Origin: Adiantum capillus-veneris
Taxonomy: Eukaryota; Streptophyta; Polypodiopsida; Polypodiales; Pteridaceae
Length of the DNA stretch: 60,000 nucleotides
Assembly (NCBI GenBank): GCA_014529385.2
Contig: CM043950.1
Span: forward strand, 74,905,935 to 74,965,934
Direction of reading: 5' to 3'
Positions 10,519 through 21,195 of this stretch are shown here, in pieces. Made by a program: the position numbers and the translations under genes. The notes under the pieces are model-generated. The model ran no database searches. It saw nothing but the letters and a program-made list of their open reading frames with translations, and was not told where the DNA came from. Numbering within the stretch: position 1 is the stretch's first letter; each line of letters opens with the position of its first letter.

Positions 10519-10865
10519 TCATGGTACAAGTATTTGATTGATCACTTGAGGCTTGTCTAGGAGGTGCACTGGGTGTTCTATGTACCTTTTCTTCCCCATC
10601 CTCTTTTGACAAACATCCTTCTTATTCGGTGAAACGTGAGTCTCCACTTTCCAAAATGTGTAGACCAATTCCTTAATTTCAACTTTGATAGGGCTATGAC
10701 GGTGTTGCTTGTGACATGCAACCAATAAAAACAATCGACCATCAACATCAGGTGTCGCCTGTTGTGATCTCGCCTTGTGCAAGGTCCAATGATTGACATT
10801 TAGGACCCTAGCAATTTTTGCAATAGGCATGTTTCCCTTTGAATTCAACATCATATGTAATGTTG
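10519..10865 (-). pseudogene. DDE-like gene, helix-turn-helix region
   Basis: Minus-strand codons contain MPIAKIARVLNVNHWTLHKA, a helix-turn-helix-like sequence, followed by VETHVSPNKKDVCQKRMG and EHPVHLLDKPQ, a block I associate with the same DDE-like family. The frame continues rightward across the insertion point of the family S element: codons at 10861-10870 and 13348-13352 share the duplicated target CATTC and rejoin at 13353. The frame ends at a stop at 10519, next to palindrome array 3. Confidence 0.55.
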
Positions 10866-10870
10866 CATTC

Positions 10871-11010
10871 TGTTGAGAGAGAAAGAGAGAGCACAGAAAA
10901 AGAACCCCAAAGTGTGTAGGATACACACATGAGATGATGTATATATAGAGGGGACCTGGGTTCCATATATAGAAAATCCATATATTGAGTAGCTTCACAT
11001 ATAAGCTCAA
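10871..11010 (-). repeat. 3' LTR of the family S element
   Basis: About 140 bp, ending (minus strand) in CTCTCTCAACA at 10871. It contains TATATA-rich promoter-like sequence and is close to the 13206-13347 LTR with scattered substitutions. Confidence 0.85.
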
Positions 11011-11659
11011 ATAAGGGTCCCTAACTGTGGATGAAAAAACCCTTGAGGGATCAAGGGAAAAACCCACAGCTCTATATACACCCACCATTATATTATAAAA
11101 ATCATTGAATATACAAATGTTCATGAGGAGCTACATCACTCCTTTTACAATGAATATTTTATGAGGAGCTACATCACTCCTTTTACAATGAATGTTTTAT
11201 GAGGAGTTACATTACTCCTATCCTATCAAATACAATAATGAATACAAAGGTTCAATAAAGAGGTGTAAAGGCTATCGATTAGCTCGTAATCAGAGCTTGT
11301 CATCACTATCGCATCATCAAACATATCTTCATGTTGTCATCAATATGGCATCACCAAACATGTCTTTATAAATCTTTTATTGTCACCAAGTTTGTCTTCA
11401 CGAAATCAATTCTTTGATCAATCCTACATAGATCATAGACTCAAAAAACATAGTCATGAAAATTATTACAATCGTTAGTGGAATAATTAAGGTCACAATG
11501 CCAAAAGAGATGGTTCGCGATGCCACTCTTTTCACGACATATATACGCACGACAACATATGTGGACATAAAGTATGAACATAAAAAGTACAAGATGCATG
11601 ATACGTGATGCAAATGACATGTGTATATACTACATAAAATGATCTTTATAAACGCAGTG

Positions 11660-12230
11660 ATATCAATGAGTATCATCAAAGTATTAACAAAATATCATCA
11701 TTGTATCAATAAAAATAAAAAAATCATCATGGTATCAACGAAAAGCATCATGATATCACCGAGAATAATCATTGTATCAATGAAACAACATCACATGGTA
11801 TCACCGAGAATAATCATGGTATCAACAAAACAACATCATGACATCACCGAGAATAATCATTGTATCAACGAAACAACATCATGGTGTCACTGAGAATAAC
11901 CATGGTATCAAAGAAATAACATCATGGTATCACCGAGAATAACTATGGTATCAACGAAACAACACATGGTATCACCGAGAATAACCATGGCATCAACGAA
12001 ATATCATAATGGTATCACCGATAATAACCATGATATAAACAAAACAACATCATGGTATCACCGAGAATAATGGAATCAACGAAATATCATTATGGGATCA
12101 CTAAGAATAACCATAGTATCAACGAAATATCATCATGGTATCAACGAAAATCACCATGACCAAAGTACTAACAAAACATCATCATGATACTACCAAAATC
12201 ACTATGGTATCAACGAGAGATTATCAATAA
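11660..12230. repeat. Short-period array with the core TGGTATCA
   Basis: An imperfect tandem array with a period of about 21 bases, alternating CATGGTATCACCGAGAATAA and CATGGTATCAACGAAACAA. At least ten exact TGGTATCA cores are present on the plus strand (for example near 11728, 11798, 11817, 11902, 11923, 11945, 11967 and 12052). It lies inside the family S element. Confidence 0.9.
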
Positions 12231-12452
12231 AATGATGTAAACTATATCTCTAGAAGAATTAATATACAAGAATCAATGAACGAGTATATCATATAACAAA
12301 AGATCATGTACCAACAGTAGCTCGATAGAATTTGGACGATAATCAACGGCTCGGCTGAATCGGAACGAAATGTAACTCGCTTCTGCAGAGCAAAGCTACA
12401 TCAGTAACAAATATATGATTGATGAAGAAAAAATATACTTGAGAAGTTCTCA

Positions 12453-13193
12453 ATTATGAAGAAAATCAAAAGCAAAAAGTAAGATTTTCTTTTCAAAGAT
12501 ATTTGTAGTACGAGAACGGTAACCCAAATTCGGTGTAGAATTTAGAGAAAGTTTCTTTTGCACAGTTGTACACCACATCGATTCCAATGGATCAAGCGAA
12601 TAATTTCACAGCGATTCCAGTGCCTCCGAGGGCTATTTCTATAAAATCATTCTCAATTAAGAGAAAAATCGAAAACAAAAAATGAAAGTTGCTTTTCAGA
12701 CATGTGCACAGTCCGCCAACGATAACTCAAAATCAGTGCAGAATTTGAAAGAACATTCTTCTGCAAAGTTTTAGACCACATGGATTCCGATGCCTCCAGA
12801 AACATAGTTTCTGCAAAAAAAAATTCAATCAGGAGAAAAATAAAAAATAAAAAGCGAAGTTGCATTTTAGGCATGTACGCAATCCACGAACGATAACTCA
12901 AAATCGATGCACAATTTGAAATAACTTTCTTTAGCAAAGTTGTAGACCACATCGATTCCATGCCTGGCATGGGTAGTTTTTGCGAAATCGTTGTCAATTA
13001 GCAAAAAAAAAAAAAAAAGCGAAAGTTGCTTTTCAGGTATGTACGCAGTCCGTGAACGATAACTCAAAATCAGTGCAGAATTTAAAAAAACTTTCTTCTG
13101 CAAAGTTGTAGACCACATTGATCGGGTGCCTTCGCGGGCTATTTCTGCAAGATCGTTCTCAATTAGGAGAAAAATCAAAAACAAAAACGTACT
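12453..13193 (-). repeat. Tandem array of about 170-bp units next to the PBS
   Basis: Four to five units beginning near 12453, 12649, 12825, 12990 and 13157. Each contains a variant of CTCAATTAGGAGAAAAATC and a conserved stretch with GATAACTCAAAATC and AAAGTTGTAGACCACAT. Units are diverged and differ by small indels. The array fills the 5' untranslated region of the family S element. Confidence 0.85.
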
Positions 13194-13205
13194 TCTCTGA
13201 TATCA
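13194..13205 (-). other. Degenerate tRNA-Met primer-binding site
   Basis: Minus strand TGATATCAGAGA, directly inside the 5' LTR end. The intact family copy at 45151 has TGGTATCAGAGC, complementary to the 3' end of plant initiator tRNA-Met. Two substitutions relative to it are consistent with decay. Confidence 0.75.
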
Positions 13206-13347
13206 TGTGGAGAGAGAAAGAGAGAGCACAGAAATAGAACCCCAAAGTGTGTAGAATACACACATGAGATTATGTATATATAGAGGGGACTTGGGTGCCA
13301 TATATAAAGAATCCATATATTGAGTAGCTTCATATATAAGCTCAACA
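13206..13347 (-). repeat. 5' LTR of the family S element
   Basis: 142 bp with TG...CA ends, followed inward by the PBS and outward by the duplicated CATTC. Confidence 0.85.
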
Positions 13348-13352
13348 CATTC

Positions 13353-13714
13353 TTCCAAAACAACTCCTCATTGGAACCTGACTGCTTGATGGTAGCCAGT
13401 GTACTGCGGACATTGGAGACAATTGCGGTCAGTACAGCAGCCTCCTCCTTGAAAGACTCATCATGGATTGCCTGAACATGCGGATGTTGAGCAACAATAT
13501 TCCAGATTTCCTACTTTGCTTCTGTACTAAAACATTCAGTCCTACTCTTGAAAGCTCTCACAATCTCGGAGGAGATTCTTGTTTTCTCCTCATCGTTGAG
13601 GGCATGATGTTGTCGCTCAAATTTCATTTGTTTCTGTTCCCGTTGTTTCCTCTTTCTTACTGTCTCATGTTCCTTGATTACAAAAAGAGCTCGATCTTTG
13701 GAGTTGTAATTCAT
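13353..13714 (-). pseudogene. DDE-like gene, N-terminal part
   Basis: Minus frame from Met at 13714: a charged helix (KEHETVRKRKQREQKQMKF), then one in-frame stop near 13511, then an acidic helical stretch that includes EIWNIVAQHP and ends LFWKN at the insertion point. Removing the 10871-13347 insertion and one duplicated CATTC puts LFWKN in frame with the helix-turn-helix segment at 10865. Apart from the stop, this looks like the true N terminus. Confidence 0.5.
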
Positions 13715-15359
13715 TGCCTATAGTGGCTCTCTTTTGCTTTTTCCTGAGAACTGTTGACGTGCATAATATGTTACTTACTTAAAATCACTTGAATGTATAA
13801 CTGTCAACACTTGATGTTGTAATACACACATACTATGAAAAAATGCCCTCACAAAACTATAGATGTGACCAAAAAAACCAATGACTTCATTTGGAGTGGA
13901 AGGACTACACAAAAGATTTGCTTACCATCAGATTACTGTACGGCTCCATTTCTACCATTGGAGCTAGTGGCAATAATGTTGGCTGCTGGTTCTCCATTTA
14001 TGTAGGTCTGTGTGAGAACGAGAGAAAGAGCTCATCTTTAGTAGTAGCTGAAAATAGAAGCACATGAGGGAAAATAAATTTTGTATGGAAAATTTGAAAT
14101 TCAAAGGACTTGTCCATCCGTTTTCAGTATATGCTAACAAGCACAAGTAGCTAGCACTGTTCGGGACAACATATTCACTGACACGCTAACATGCTTCTAC
14201 CCTTAGGCACATTGTGGTGGTTGGAAACTATTGCTACTAGCATGATTTTTTCGATGTGGTTTACATTAATATGGAATTAGATTTGGTTCTTCATGATGAT
14301 GACATTGCTTATGTATTTGGAATTGATCTTGGATACTAGATGACAACTATGAAGACCGAGATACGCTGATACATCCGGATATGACATATATTGCTTATCC
14401 TAGTGGTATGGGATATTAAAATATTTGAAGAAGAAGCTCATTGATTCCATGCTTAAGAAGTCAACAAGGAAAAGCATGCTTCCGTTTGCTCTCCATGAGA
14501 AACTCTACTATGTACATGTAATTGGCGTTTATGATGAGTATCGACATTGATTCACATATGTAGTAGAAAATCTAACACCATCCATGCTGTATCAAATGGA
14601 GTGTAATTTTTCTCCACAAGAATGTAACCACTATCCATGGGCACACCATGTAACATCTTGTCCAAATTGACTTGCCTGGGACAAACATGAAGGAAGAGGA
14701 TCAAGTTGGTACAATAGACACACCACTATACCCCCTCTAACTTCGGATCCAAAGATTTTTTTTCAAATTCACACATTGTGCTCATCAAATACAACCACCA
14801 TGCCAAGTTTGCAAATCCCATACACTCACAAGATGTGGTACCCAAGATGACACACATATAAAGCATGAGCCATTTACAATAAGCACCATATCCCCCTCAT
14901 TGTCTACACTAATCTCTCTCCAAATATAACTTGTATTTTGTATGGTCTCATACACATGAGACCATGAGAAGAAGTCATGTGCTTAACAATACCACTTTTG
15001 ATTTTTCAATCTCTAAAACCAAGGAAAGTAAAATGCTCCTTCTACTCAAAAGGTATTTGATATTATAGGAACATGGCTCACTTCATCCAACCTTCAACTT
15101 TCCTTTAAACTCTCTAGCCAAAGCCTCAATTAATCGGAAGATTTCAATCTCACCTAGGGCATGAATTTCTCCTCCTAATTAAAAACCATCACACTAACTC
15201 CTCAATATAGTCGTCCACTTGTAATCAACGAAGGATAGAAACTCTAGTACAATGACCATAAATGGGACATTAAATAAATGGTTTTTCTACGAGGGAATGT
15301 TTTCCCCAACTGAAGTACATCGTGTTTCTTATGACGTGATAACTTTTTGGCTACCATAT
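13715..15359. other. Intergenic-looking sequence, nothing recognised
   Basis: About 1.6 kb of moderately AT-rich DNA with only short frames (for example 13964-14146) and one stray palindrome relative near 14130. I see no LTR, tandem repeat, RNA or protein signature. Confidence 0.5.
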
Positions 15360-15799
15360 TCAAAAACATGCTTTTAAAACTACAAAGATTGGAAGGACGA
15401 AAAGGGATGTGCAAAGTGCATGATCGGCTCTCATTGGTGAAACAGGCAGATTCAAGTTTTTAGACTTGCTAAAAGATGGATTATACCCATTCCCTCCTCG
15501 GAATGGCTCCTCTTCTAACCTACTTTTCAACATAAAGTGCGAGGAACAATCTTGAAGGCACAGCCGACAAGCGACGAGAACCAATGGTAAGGAATAATTG
15601 CCTTTGGTTATTCTGAATTCCATGAGGATGGAGAATTGAAAAAGCCATGTTATACAAGTGGTCCGGTATGCAGACCTTCCTCAATTCAGAAGGCGAGTTG
15701 GCCATCATTTTTGTAGCCCAACTAAAAATGATAATCCAAGCCCTCGATTGCATGTGACCACCATATGTCTTAATCAGAAATTGCTCCTTGTTGTACGTT
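15360..15799 (-). pseudogene. Unidentified coding remnant, split by the solo LTR
   Basis: Overlapping minus-strand frames (96 codons at 15520-15810 and 87 codons at 15360-15623) read like protein (SRAWIIIFSWATKMMANS) but change frame. The sequence resumes beyond the inserted solo LTR at 32227. I cannot assign a family. Its value is that it is the pre-insertion host sequence of the largest nest in the window. Confidence 0.35.
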
Positions 15800-16870
15800 G
15801 GTGCAGCCAAAGTTGGTCCGAGCTAGAAAGTGGTCTATGCCAAGCAAGTGTTGCACGGAGGTGTAGTGCAGAAGGCTAGGGTAGGAACCAAGATCCTGGG
15901 CAGCCAAAGGGTAGTGGAAATGTATGTCTGAAGCGGTTTTTTAGGCCAAAAAAGATTCAAGGTGAGCCTAGATGAGATAGCAGGTACAGATGCTCGGAGT
16001 GACGAGTCACTGTTCAAGAATGTAGTGTTTGAGGTTCTCTAGAAGACGGTCCAGACGGCTCATCAAACGGAGCCCTCGTGCTCAAGCTATTGTAGTTCAA
16101 AGATAGGAGGTGTTGGAGATCCCCAACGAATAGGGCAGCTGGGGACAGGTTGCCCATGATAATGTTAGTGGATTACATGCATAGAGCTCGAGCGTACCTG
16201 TTCTCTTGGATTACCTATGCTCTGGTTAGCAAGTTATGATCAGTTGAAGATTTTTTGGGGGCCACGTTTGAGCCCACTTTATCGCATTGGAGGATGCACC
16301 ATCTGGTGTTTTTTGGAGCTTGCTAGGTGTCTGGTGGATGATGGGCATTATGTGGAGCCAAAGTTAGAAGTTTGAGATTTGAAATGAAAGCCAAAGTCAG
16401 AAGTTTGAAATGAAAGCGGGGTGTTAGATGATTTTTTTTATTTTTGTGGCCTCGGATAGCGAGCTCAGAAGGATTGGAAGACGACGAGATTGGCACGGCC
16501 CTGGACCAACACGATGATGATCCGACACGGCTTTACGGCTTGGCCGTCAGGCATGGAAGCAATAAAAGGGAGCATGGGGAAGGTGGACCCAAAAAAAAGA
16601 AGTGTATGGAGGGTTTTTTTTGTTTTGGAAGATTTTCCATGCCTTGAGGCTTAATGAACCAGGCACTACCATGGAGATGTGGCCATGGCTTCTATGGAGC
16701 GCTGTGTCAACAGCGCCAGTGGTGCAGGGTGCAGGTTTTGGAGGAGGAGAGGCGGTGTAATCCGTGCGCTCACTGTGCGGTAACTTGTAGTTCTAATGTG
16801 GCGATGTCGGAGATAATGTGGTAGGCGCCCGTGCCCACGTCCATGAGAAAAATGTTTTTGAGGACAAAAG

Positions 16871-16909
<39 letters not shown>
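16871..16909 (+). repeat. Poly-C tract (39 C)
   Basis: Uninterrupted run of 39 cytosines inside the solo LTR. The complementary G run could form a G-quadruplex. The length is prone to sequencing or assembly error. Confidence 0.9.
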
Positions 16910-16910
<1 letters not shown>

Positions 16911-16961
16911 AGCGACATCGCTATTGTCTAGGGGAGGGGTTTCCGCGGTATTAGAGTGAGC

Positions 16962-17090
<129 letters not shown>

Positions 17091-17591
17091 CGAGGCGCGC
17101 CCAGTGAAAGGGGCAAGTGGGCCGTTTCAAAGCCGGCCGAGCAAGGGCAAGGCAAGGCAAAGGGCAAGATGGAAGCTGGGACAAAAGGGAAAAAGGGAGA
17201 GAGAAGAGGCAGGAGGGAACCGGACAGATGTGGTTAAGGGAGAAAAATCAAAGAGCAATGCAAAGTAGGCCTTCCCAAGGGTGGAAAAAATGAAGAAGAA
17301 ATAATTTTATATAAAAAAGAAACCTAGGGTGCAATAGTGACATCACTAATGCCCCCCCCCCCCCCAAAGTGCAAAGAGAGCAGATAAAAAATGAAGCGGT
17401 TACCTCCTCCCAAAGATGCTAAAATAAGATGCCATATGGGCCAATGAGAGGGCAATTTCCAGAAATTGAAGGCCCCCCACTATAAAGGTCATTTCTAATC
17501 AAATTAGGGGCTATTTTGAGTGCCGTTTGGAGCCTGCAAAGTGGAGTTCTTTGACAAGCTAACCCCTTTGTAACTTTTTCTTGAAAATGGA

Positions 17592-18124
17592 TGTCACGGC
17601 TAGGGACTTGCTACGCGCTGTGTGCGAGCCACAAAGGCTCCTAGCACACAGTCATACAACAGACAAGCTCACAAGGAAGAATGGTGTGTCACTCACCTTC
17701 CTGCGTAGTTGCGAATGAAGGATTCCCATGCCGCGAAGAAGAGGGAGACGCCGCTACGCCGCGCTCAACCGCCTCGCCGCCGTCGTGCAGCCGCAACGCT
17801 CGATCACACACACTCTCTCACACGTACACACACACACACAAGGAGATGGTGAAGGAGAAGGTGGAGATGGAGCAAGAGCGGCTTCTATTGCACAATGAGA
17901 GAATGAGTAAAAATTAGGTTTAGTGGCTTTTATATGAGCTCACCCCATTCACACTTGGGCGCCCATACTTAGCCAACTAACTCCTTGAATATTCCAGTTA
18001 GAGTGCGCCTCTCATCGATGATCACCCTTACCCTGTTTCTATTGGTCCGACAAGCCCGGTACCTGACTCTAAATAATACAACGTTTGTAGATCATAGGGT
18101 GTCCGTGTGCCATGAGGGTTAACA
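17592..18124 (-). repeat. 3' LTR of element A (533 bp)
   Basis: Same ends as the 5' LTR, with only scattered differences and small indels, implying a moderately recent insertion. A TATA-like CATATAAAAG is at 17927-17936 (minus), followed by a CT-rich leader. The small frame at 17681-17917 is an antisense by-product. Confidence 0.9.
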
Positions 18125-18138
18125 TGCCCCCCTTCCTG
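18125..18138 (-). other. Polypurine tract of element A
   Basis: Minus strand CAGGAAGGGGGGCA abuts the 3' LTR start (TGTTAACCC). It would prime plus-strand DNA synthesis. Element B has the equivalent AAGAAGGGGGACA at 38852-38864. Confidence 0.85.
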
Positions 18139-19492
18139 ATGTAGATTCCATCCTCGGAAGCTATCCAGTTGAAGTTCGTTCGTCGAGATGGAAGAGCAGT
18201 CGACATGGATGTGCGTAGCCTTCTTCAATTACTGCAAAATCAAACAATATTGCCACAGTAAGTGCATTCTCATATACAATTAAAAATCATATGCAATAGA
18301 CAGACAAATTGATTGGTAACAGAATTTTAGACAATTTGTCAGCAATAAACATTAAATTGCAATATAATCAAATGCATAAACAGATGTAAAGGTAAAAAAT
18401 TAAACAAGTCTGAGGTCGCTAATTTAACGGTCAAAAGGAACTAGAGCTCGACTATTAATACCATGGGTATCTTCTCAATTTTTTCTGGTCAATTAAGTTG
18501 TTTAATCACGAGAGCCAAGTATTTGATGTTCGAGGGCTGACTAGAGGCTATACCTAGAAGACCTTGAAGTTAAGCTACGATAAAAGGAATTTCTCATGAA
18601 ATCATCGCCTAACTGATTACCTTTTCTTTGACCCCCCAAAGTCTTTTCACATTGATTCAATTTTGATATGTGTGCTTATTTTGTATGCCTTGGGTTTTTT
18701 GCTTTTCAAGGAAAAGCGCCCACACTGGGAACCTCTAGGGCTCTAGTACCATAGGCGATACATGTGAGTGAAGTACCAATTTAAGCAGGGATTTCTCTTC
18801 CAGCTTAAAATTTTACATTGTGGCACTTTGATTTTTTTGTTTGTTTATTTTCAGCATTTTATTTTTGTAACTTTGGGGGGTCATATAACATTGTTACCCT
18901 CCCCAGGCTCATCACATTAGTAAACTCCCTTTATAATACTTAAGCTAAAGGTCAATAGGGTTAAGCCCACTAGAAAGCCCTAGTACATTTCACACAATGC
19001 TGCTTAAATCGGATTAAGAACCTAAGTAACCATTGCTTATTAGGAAGGCATTCCCCATGGTATTAAGAGAAGATTTCTAATACCTAGCTTGGTCAAACTA
19101 GCTTAGTTGGACTGCTTGCTTTTTAAACCTAGACAAGTGATTATGACAAAACATTACATTGAATTAAATGTTTGATACTAAGCAAATGCGCTGAATATTA
19201 TGCTACCAATCACAATCAAAGCAGACAAACATGGATGCAAAAAGATAAGGGCAATGTTAATGGACATAAAACTCCTGTTTGTGTTGATGGTCGCGCTTGA
19301 TTTGAAGTGTGAATGAGAGAAAGGTTCCATGAAGGTCCAAATCCTATCAATAGCAACACGCTCCTGTACACACTAGGAAACAAAAGGAATACCTCTAGGA
19401 GGCACATTAGTGGGAAAAGGTACCAACACTTATTGAACACAACAAAAAACATAAGAAACCCTAACCTAATTATTTGCACTCCCCCTAAAGAG
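18139..19492 (-). other. Element A 3' untranslated region
   Basis: About 1.35 kb without convincing ORFs, matched along its length by 37494-38851 of element B. It is element sequence and not host DNA. Confidence 0.75.
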
Positions 19493-19951
19493 TCAAGGGA
19501 ATAGGATATTGTAGAGGTTGGGGGGAAACCCTAAGCTTAAAACCCTATCCTCGTCGTCGAGATAAACAAAGTCATCATCCATGAGACCATATGTGCCATC
19601 CGTGTAGTCATGTAAATTTTCTTCTTCATCATAGGTGCCCATGTTTACTAAGAAGGTCACTAGACGCCTATAGTGATCTTGGTCAAAAGGGTAGGCTTGT
19701 GCAATGGGAGAAACGCTCTCTACTAAGTATGGATCAGACGTGGTCAAGAGACGTATAAGCCATTCTAACTCCTCAAAATTCCTCTCACATGCTAGCGTAC
19801 CTATCAAATCCCATTCACATGCAAGCACTGGAAAGACCATGTGAAACATTTGTGAAAAGTAATGAGGGTACCTCTCACCCAAGGCAGGAGTGAATGACTC
19901 TAGCGTACTAGCCATATCTGTACACACAAAAAGATGATGGTTAGAGTGCAA
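19493..19951 (-). CDS. Element A ORF3, 152-residue protein of unknown function
   Basis: An intact frame between integrase and 3' LTR. The protein is acidic in its C-terminal third (GTYDEEENL, then DDDFVYLDDEDR), with a hydrophobic, helical N-terminal two thirds (YFSQMFHMVFPVLACEWDL) but no clear transmembrane segment or signal peptide. The ORF at 37035-37493 in element B differs at 12 of 152 residues and is also open, although pol is broken in A. Position is like that of the extra 3' ORFs of Athila elements, which in some members are envelope-like. Here nothing envelope-like can be shown, so I leave the function open. Confidence 0.6.
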   Translation of the reverse strand: MHSNHHLFVCTDMASTLESFTPALGERYPHYFSQMFHMVFPVLACEWDLIGTLACERNFEELEWLIRLLTTSDPYLVESVSPIAQAYPFDQDHYRRLVTFLVNMGTYDEEENLHDYTDGTYGLMDDDFVYLDDEDRVLSLGFPPNLYNILFP

Positions 19952-20001
19952 ATATTACAAGGGCCGTGTTCTTGTGCATAATTTGTTTTTATTATTTTGT
20001 G

Positions 20002-21195
20002 TTATGGCTCTTGCTCTTTTACTTTTTTATCTTGTTTTTGTGAGTATAAGGCTTTATATATACATTCCCTAAGATTGGAGATTGAGAGGTCAGGGAGGAA
20101 GGTTGAGAGGGAAGTAAGTGAATGACGGATGTCAGCAAACACTCCCCCCTTCCTTGGGTAGATCATACTTTTTGGAATGATTTCGTCACCTTTTGAAACC
20201 AATTTTTCCAAGTTATTATGGGTAAATGCTTTAACCAATAGTTTTCGATCACCCTATGTGTTTCATCTAGTTGCAAGGGTGGTAAGATACTCTCCCATGA
20301 TTTTATTTGCAACATTGTTGGAGGTGGTGAATCTACAACGGGGGGTGCAAACTCTTTCTTGCTTTCATGGATATGTACAATGGTAGGTGGAGGTTGTGTC
20401 GAAGCTTCTATTTCCGTATAGGAACTACATGAAGAGCAAGAAGCTTCATTTGCTTTTCCTGTTCCTGAGCTAGGTGGAACAAATCGTTCTTTCTTTGGTA
20501 CCCAAACTAGCTTTGGAGCAGGTGTGTCGCATTCCGTGATTTTTTCCTTTCCACGATTTTCAATTTGTTTTGGAGCCACAAGATTGGGTTTACATGGGTG
20601 AGGTGATAGGTAAGAGTACAATTTACGTTTGGACACCCAGATTTGATCATTTTCTTTATAGTATCCTTGGGCTTTTAATAGTTGTTTAGGAATCCAGCGC
20701 CACGTTTTCTTACATTTCTTAGAGCGAGTGGGACATTTCTTACGAGGCTTCCGTTTTTTAGCATCAGCCAGGGTTACTAAAGAAGCTTTAGGGACCCACT
20801 TGTATGCTTTCTTTGTTATATTAGGATGGTTCTTGTGTGTCTCAAGCTTTCTTTCCACTACATCAGTTGAAGATCTATAGAGTTGGGCTATGGGGACATA
20901 TGGTTCAACCTCCTGGACATGCAATGTCTTGGGTTTTATTTCCTTAGGCAATATCTCAGGGACTATGGCTTGAGTGGTAGGGATAAGAGTTGGTTTTTGC
21001 GTTGTGACACCCCCAGTTCCCCAATCAATAGTGCATTTGGTGGCTATCATCCACGTGCGTCCTAGGTTTATATTACCCTCCATAGTTCCAGTAGGCATGA
21101 CCAAAAAGTCTTGAGCTACAATTCCATTGTCATAACTGACAGAAGTGCGCCAGATTCCAAAAACCGTAGTTTTTTTCTTGTTGACACCAAGGGGT
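20002..21195 (-). CDS. Element A ORF2, WVPK-repeat protein
   Basis: The main frame runs 21104-20163 (313 codons) and homology to element B begins upstream at about 21195. The protein starts with a folded-looking segment (NLGRTWMIATKCTIDWGTG), then becomes basic with a recurring W(V/I)(P/S)K motif: YKWVPKASL, WRWIPKQLL, IWVSKRKL and LVWVPKKERF. A P/S/T-rich linker and a tryptophan-containing tail follow. The tail extends in another frame to 20002. B has the same protein at 35725-36692 with the same repeats. I recognise the WVPK motif as a retrotransposon-associated feature but know no biochemical role. Confidence 0.55.

Larger units (their letters stand above)
10871..13347 (-). mobile_element. 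Complete family S non-autonomous LTR retrotransposon (2477 bp)
   Basis: The 5' LTR is 13206-13347 (142 bp, TGTTGAG...CCACA on the minus strand), followed by a decayed tRNA-Met PBS at 13194-13205. The 3' LTR is 10871-11010. The 3' LTR lacks 13 bases found in the copy at 433, namely the LTR's first bases and the polypurine tract, lost between two copies of TTGAG. That loss must have happened after integration. The interior has no gag or pol: it consists of a 170-bp tandem array, a TATCA-rich short-period array, and a 3' block (11011-11410) shared with 1-432. It sits within the DDE-like gene and depends on an unknown autonomous partner. Confidence 0.85.
10866..13352 (-). repeat. Target-site duplication CATTC bounding the family S insertion
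   Basis: CATTC is present at 10866-10870 and again at 13348-13352, directly outside the two LTR termini. A 5-bp duplication is typical of LTR-retrotransposon integrase and shows that 10871-13347 was inserted as a unit. Confidence 0.85.

Noticed and set aside
17681-17917. Short ORF repeated at 31359-31607
   Set aside because: Repeated because it lies in the LTR of element A, antisense to it. No coding evidence apart from copy conservation that the LTR itself explains.
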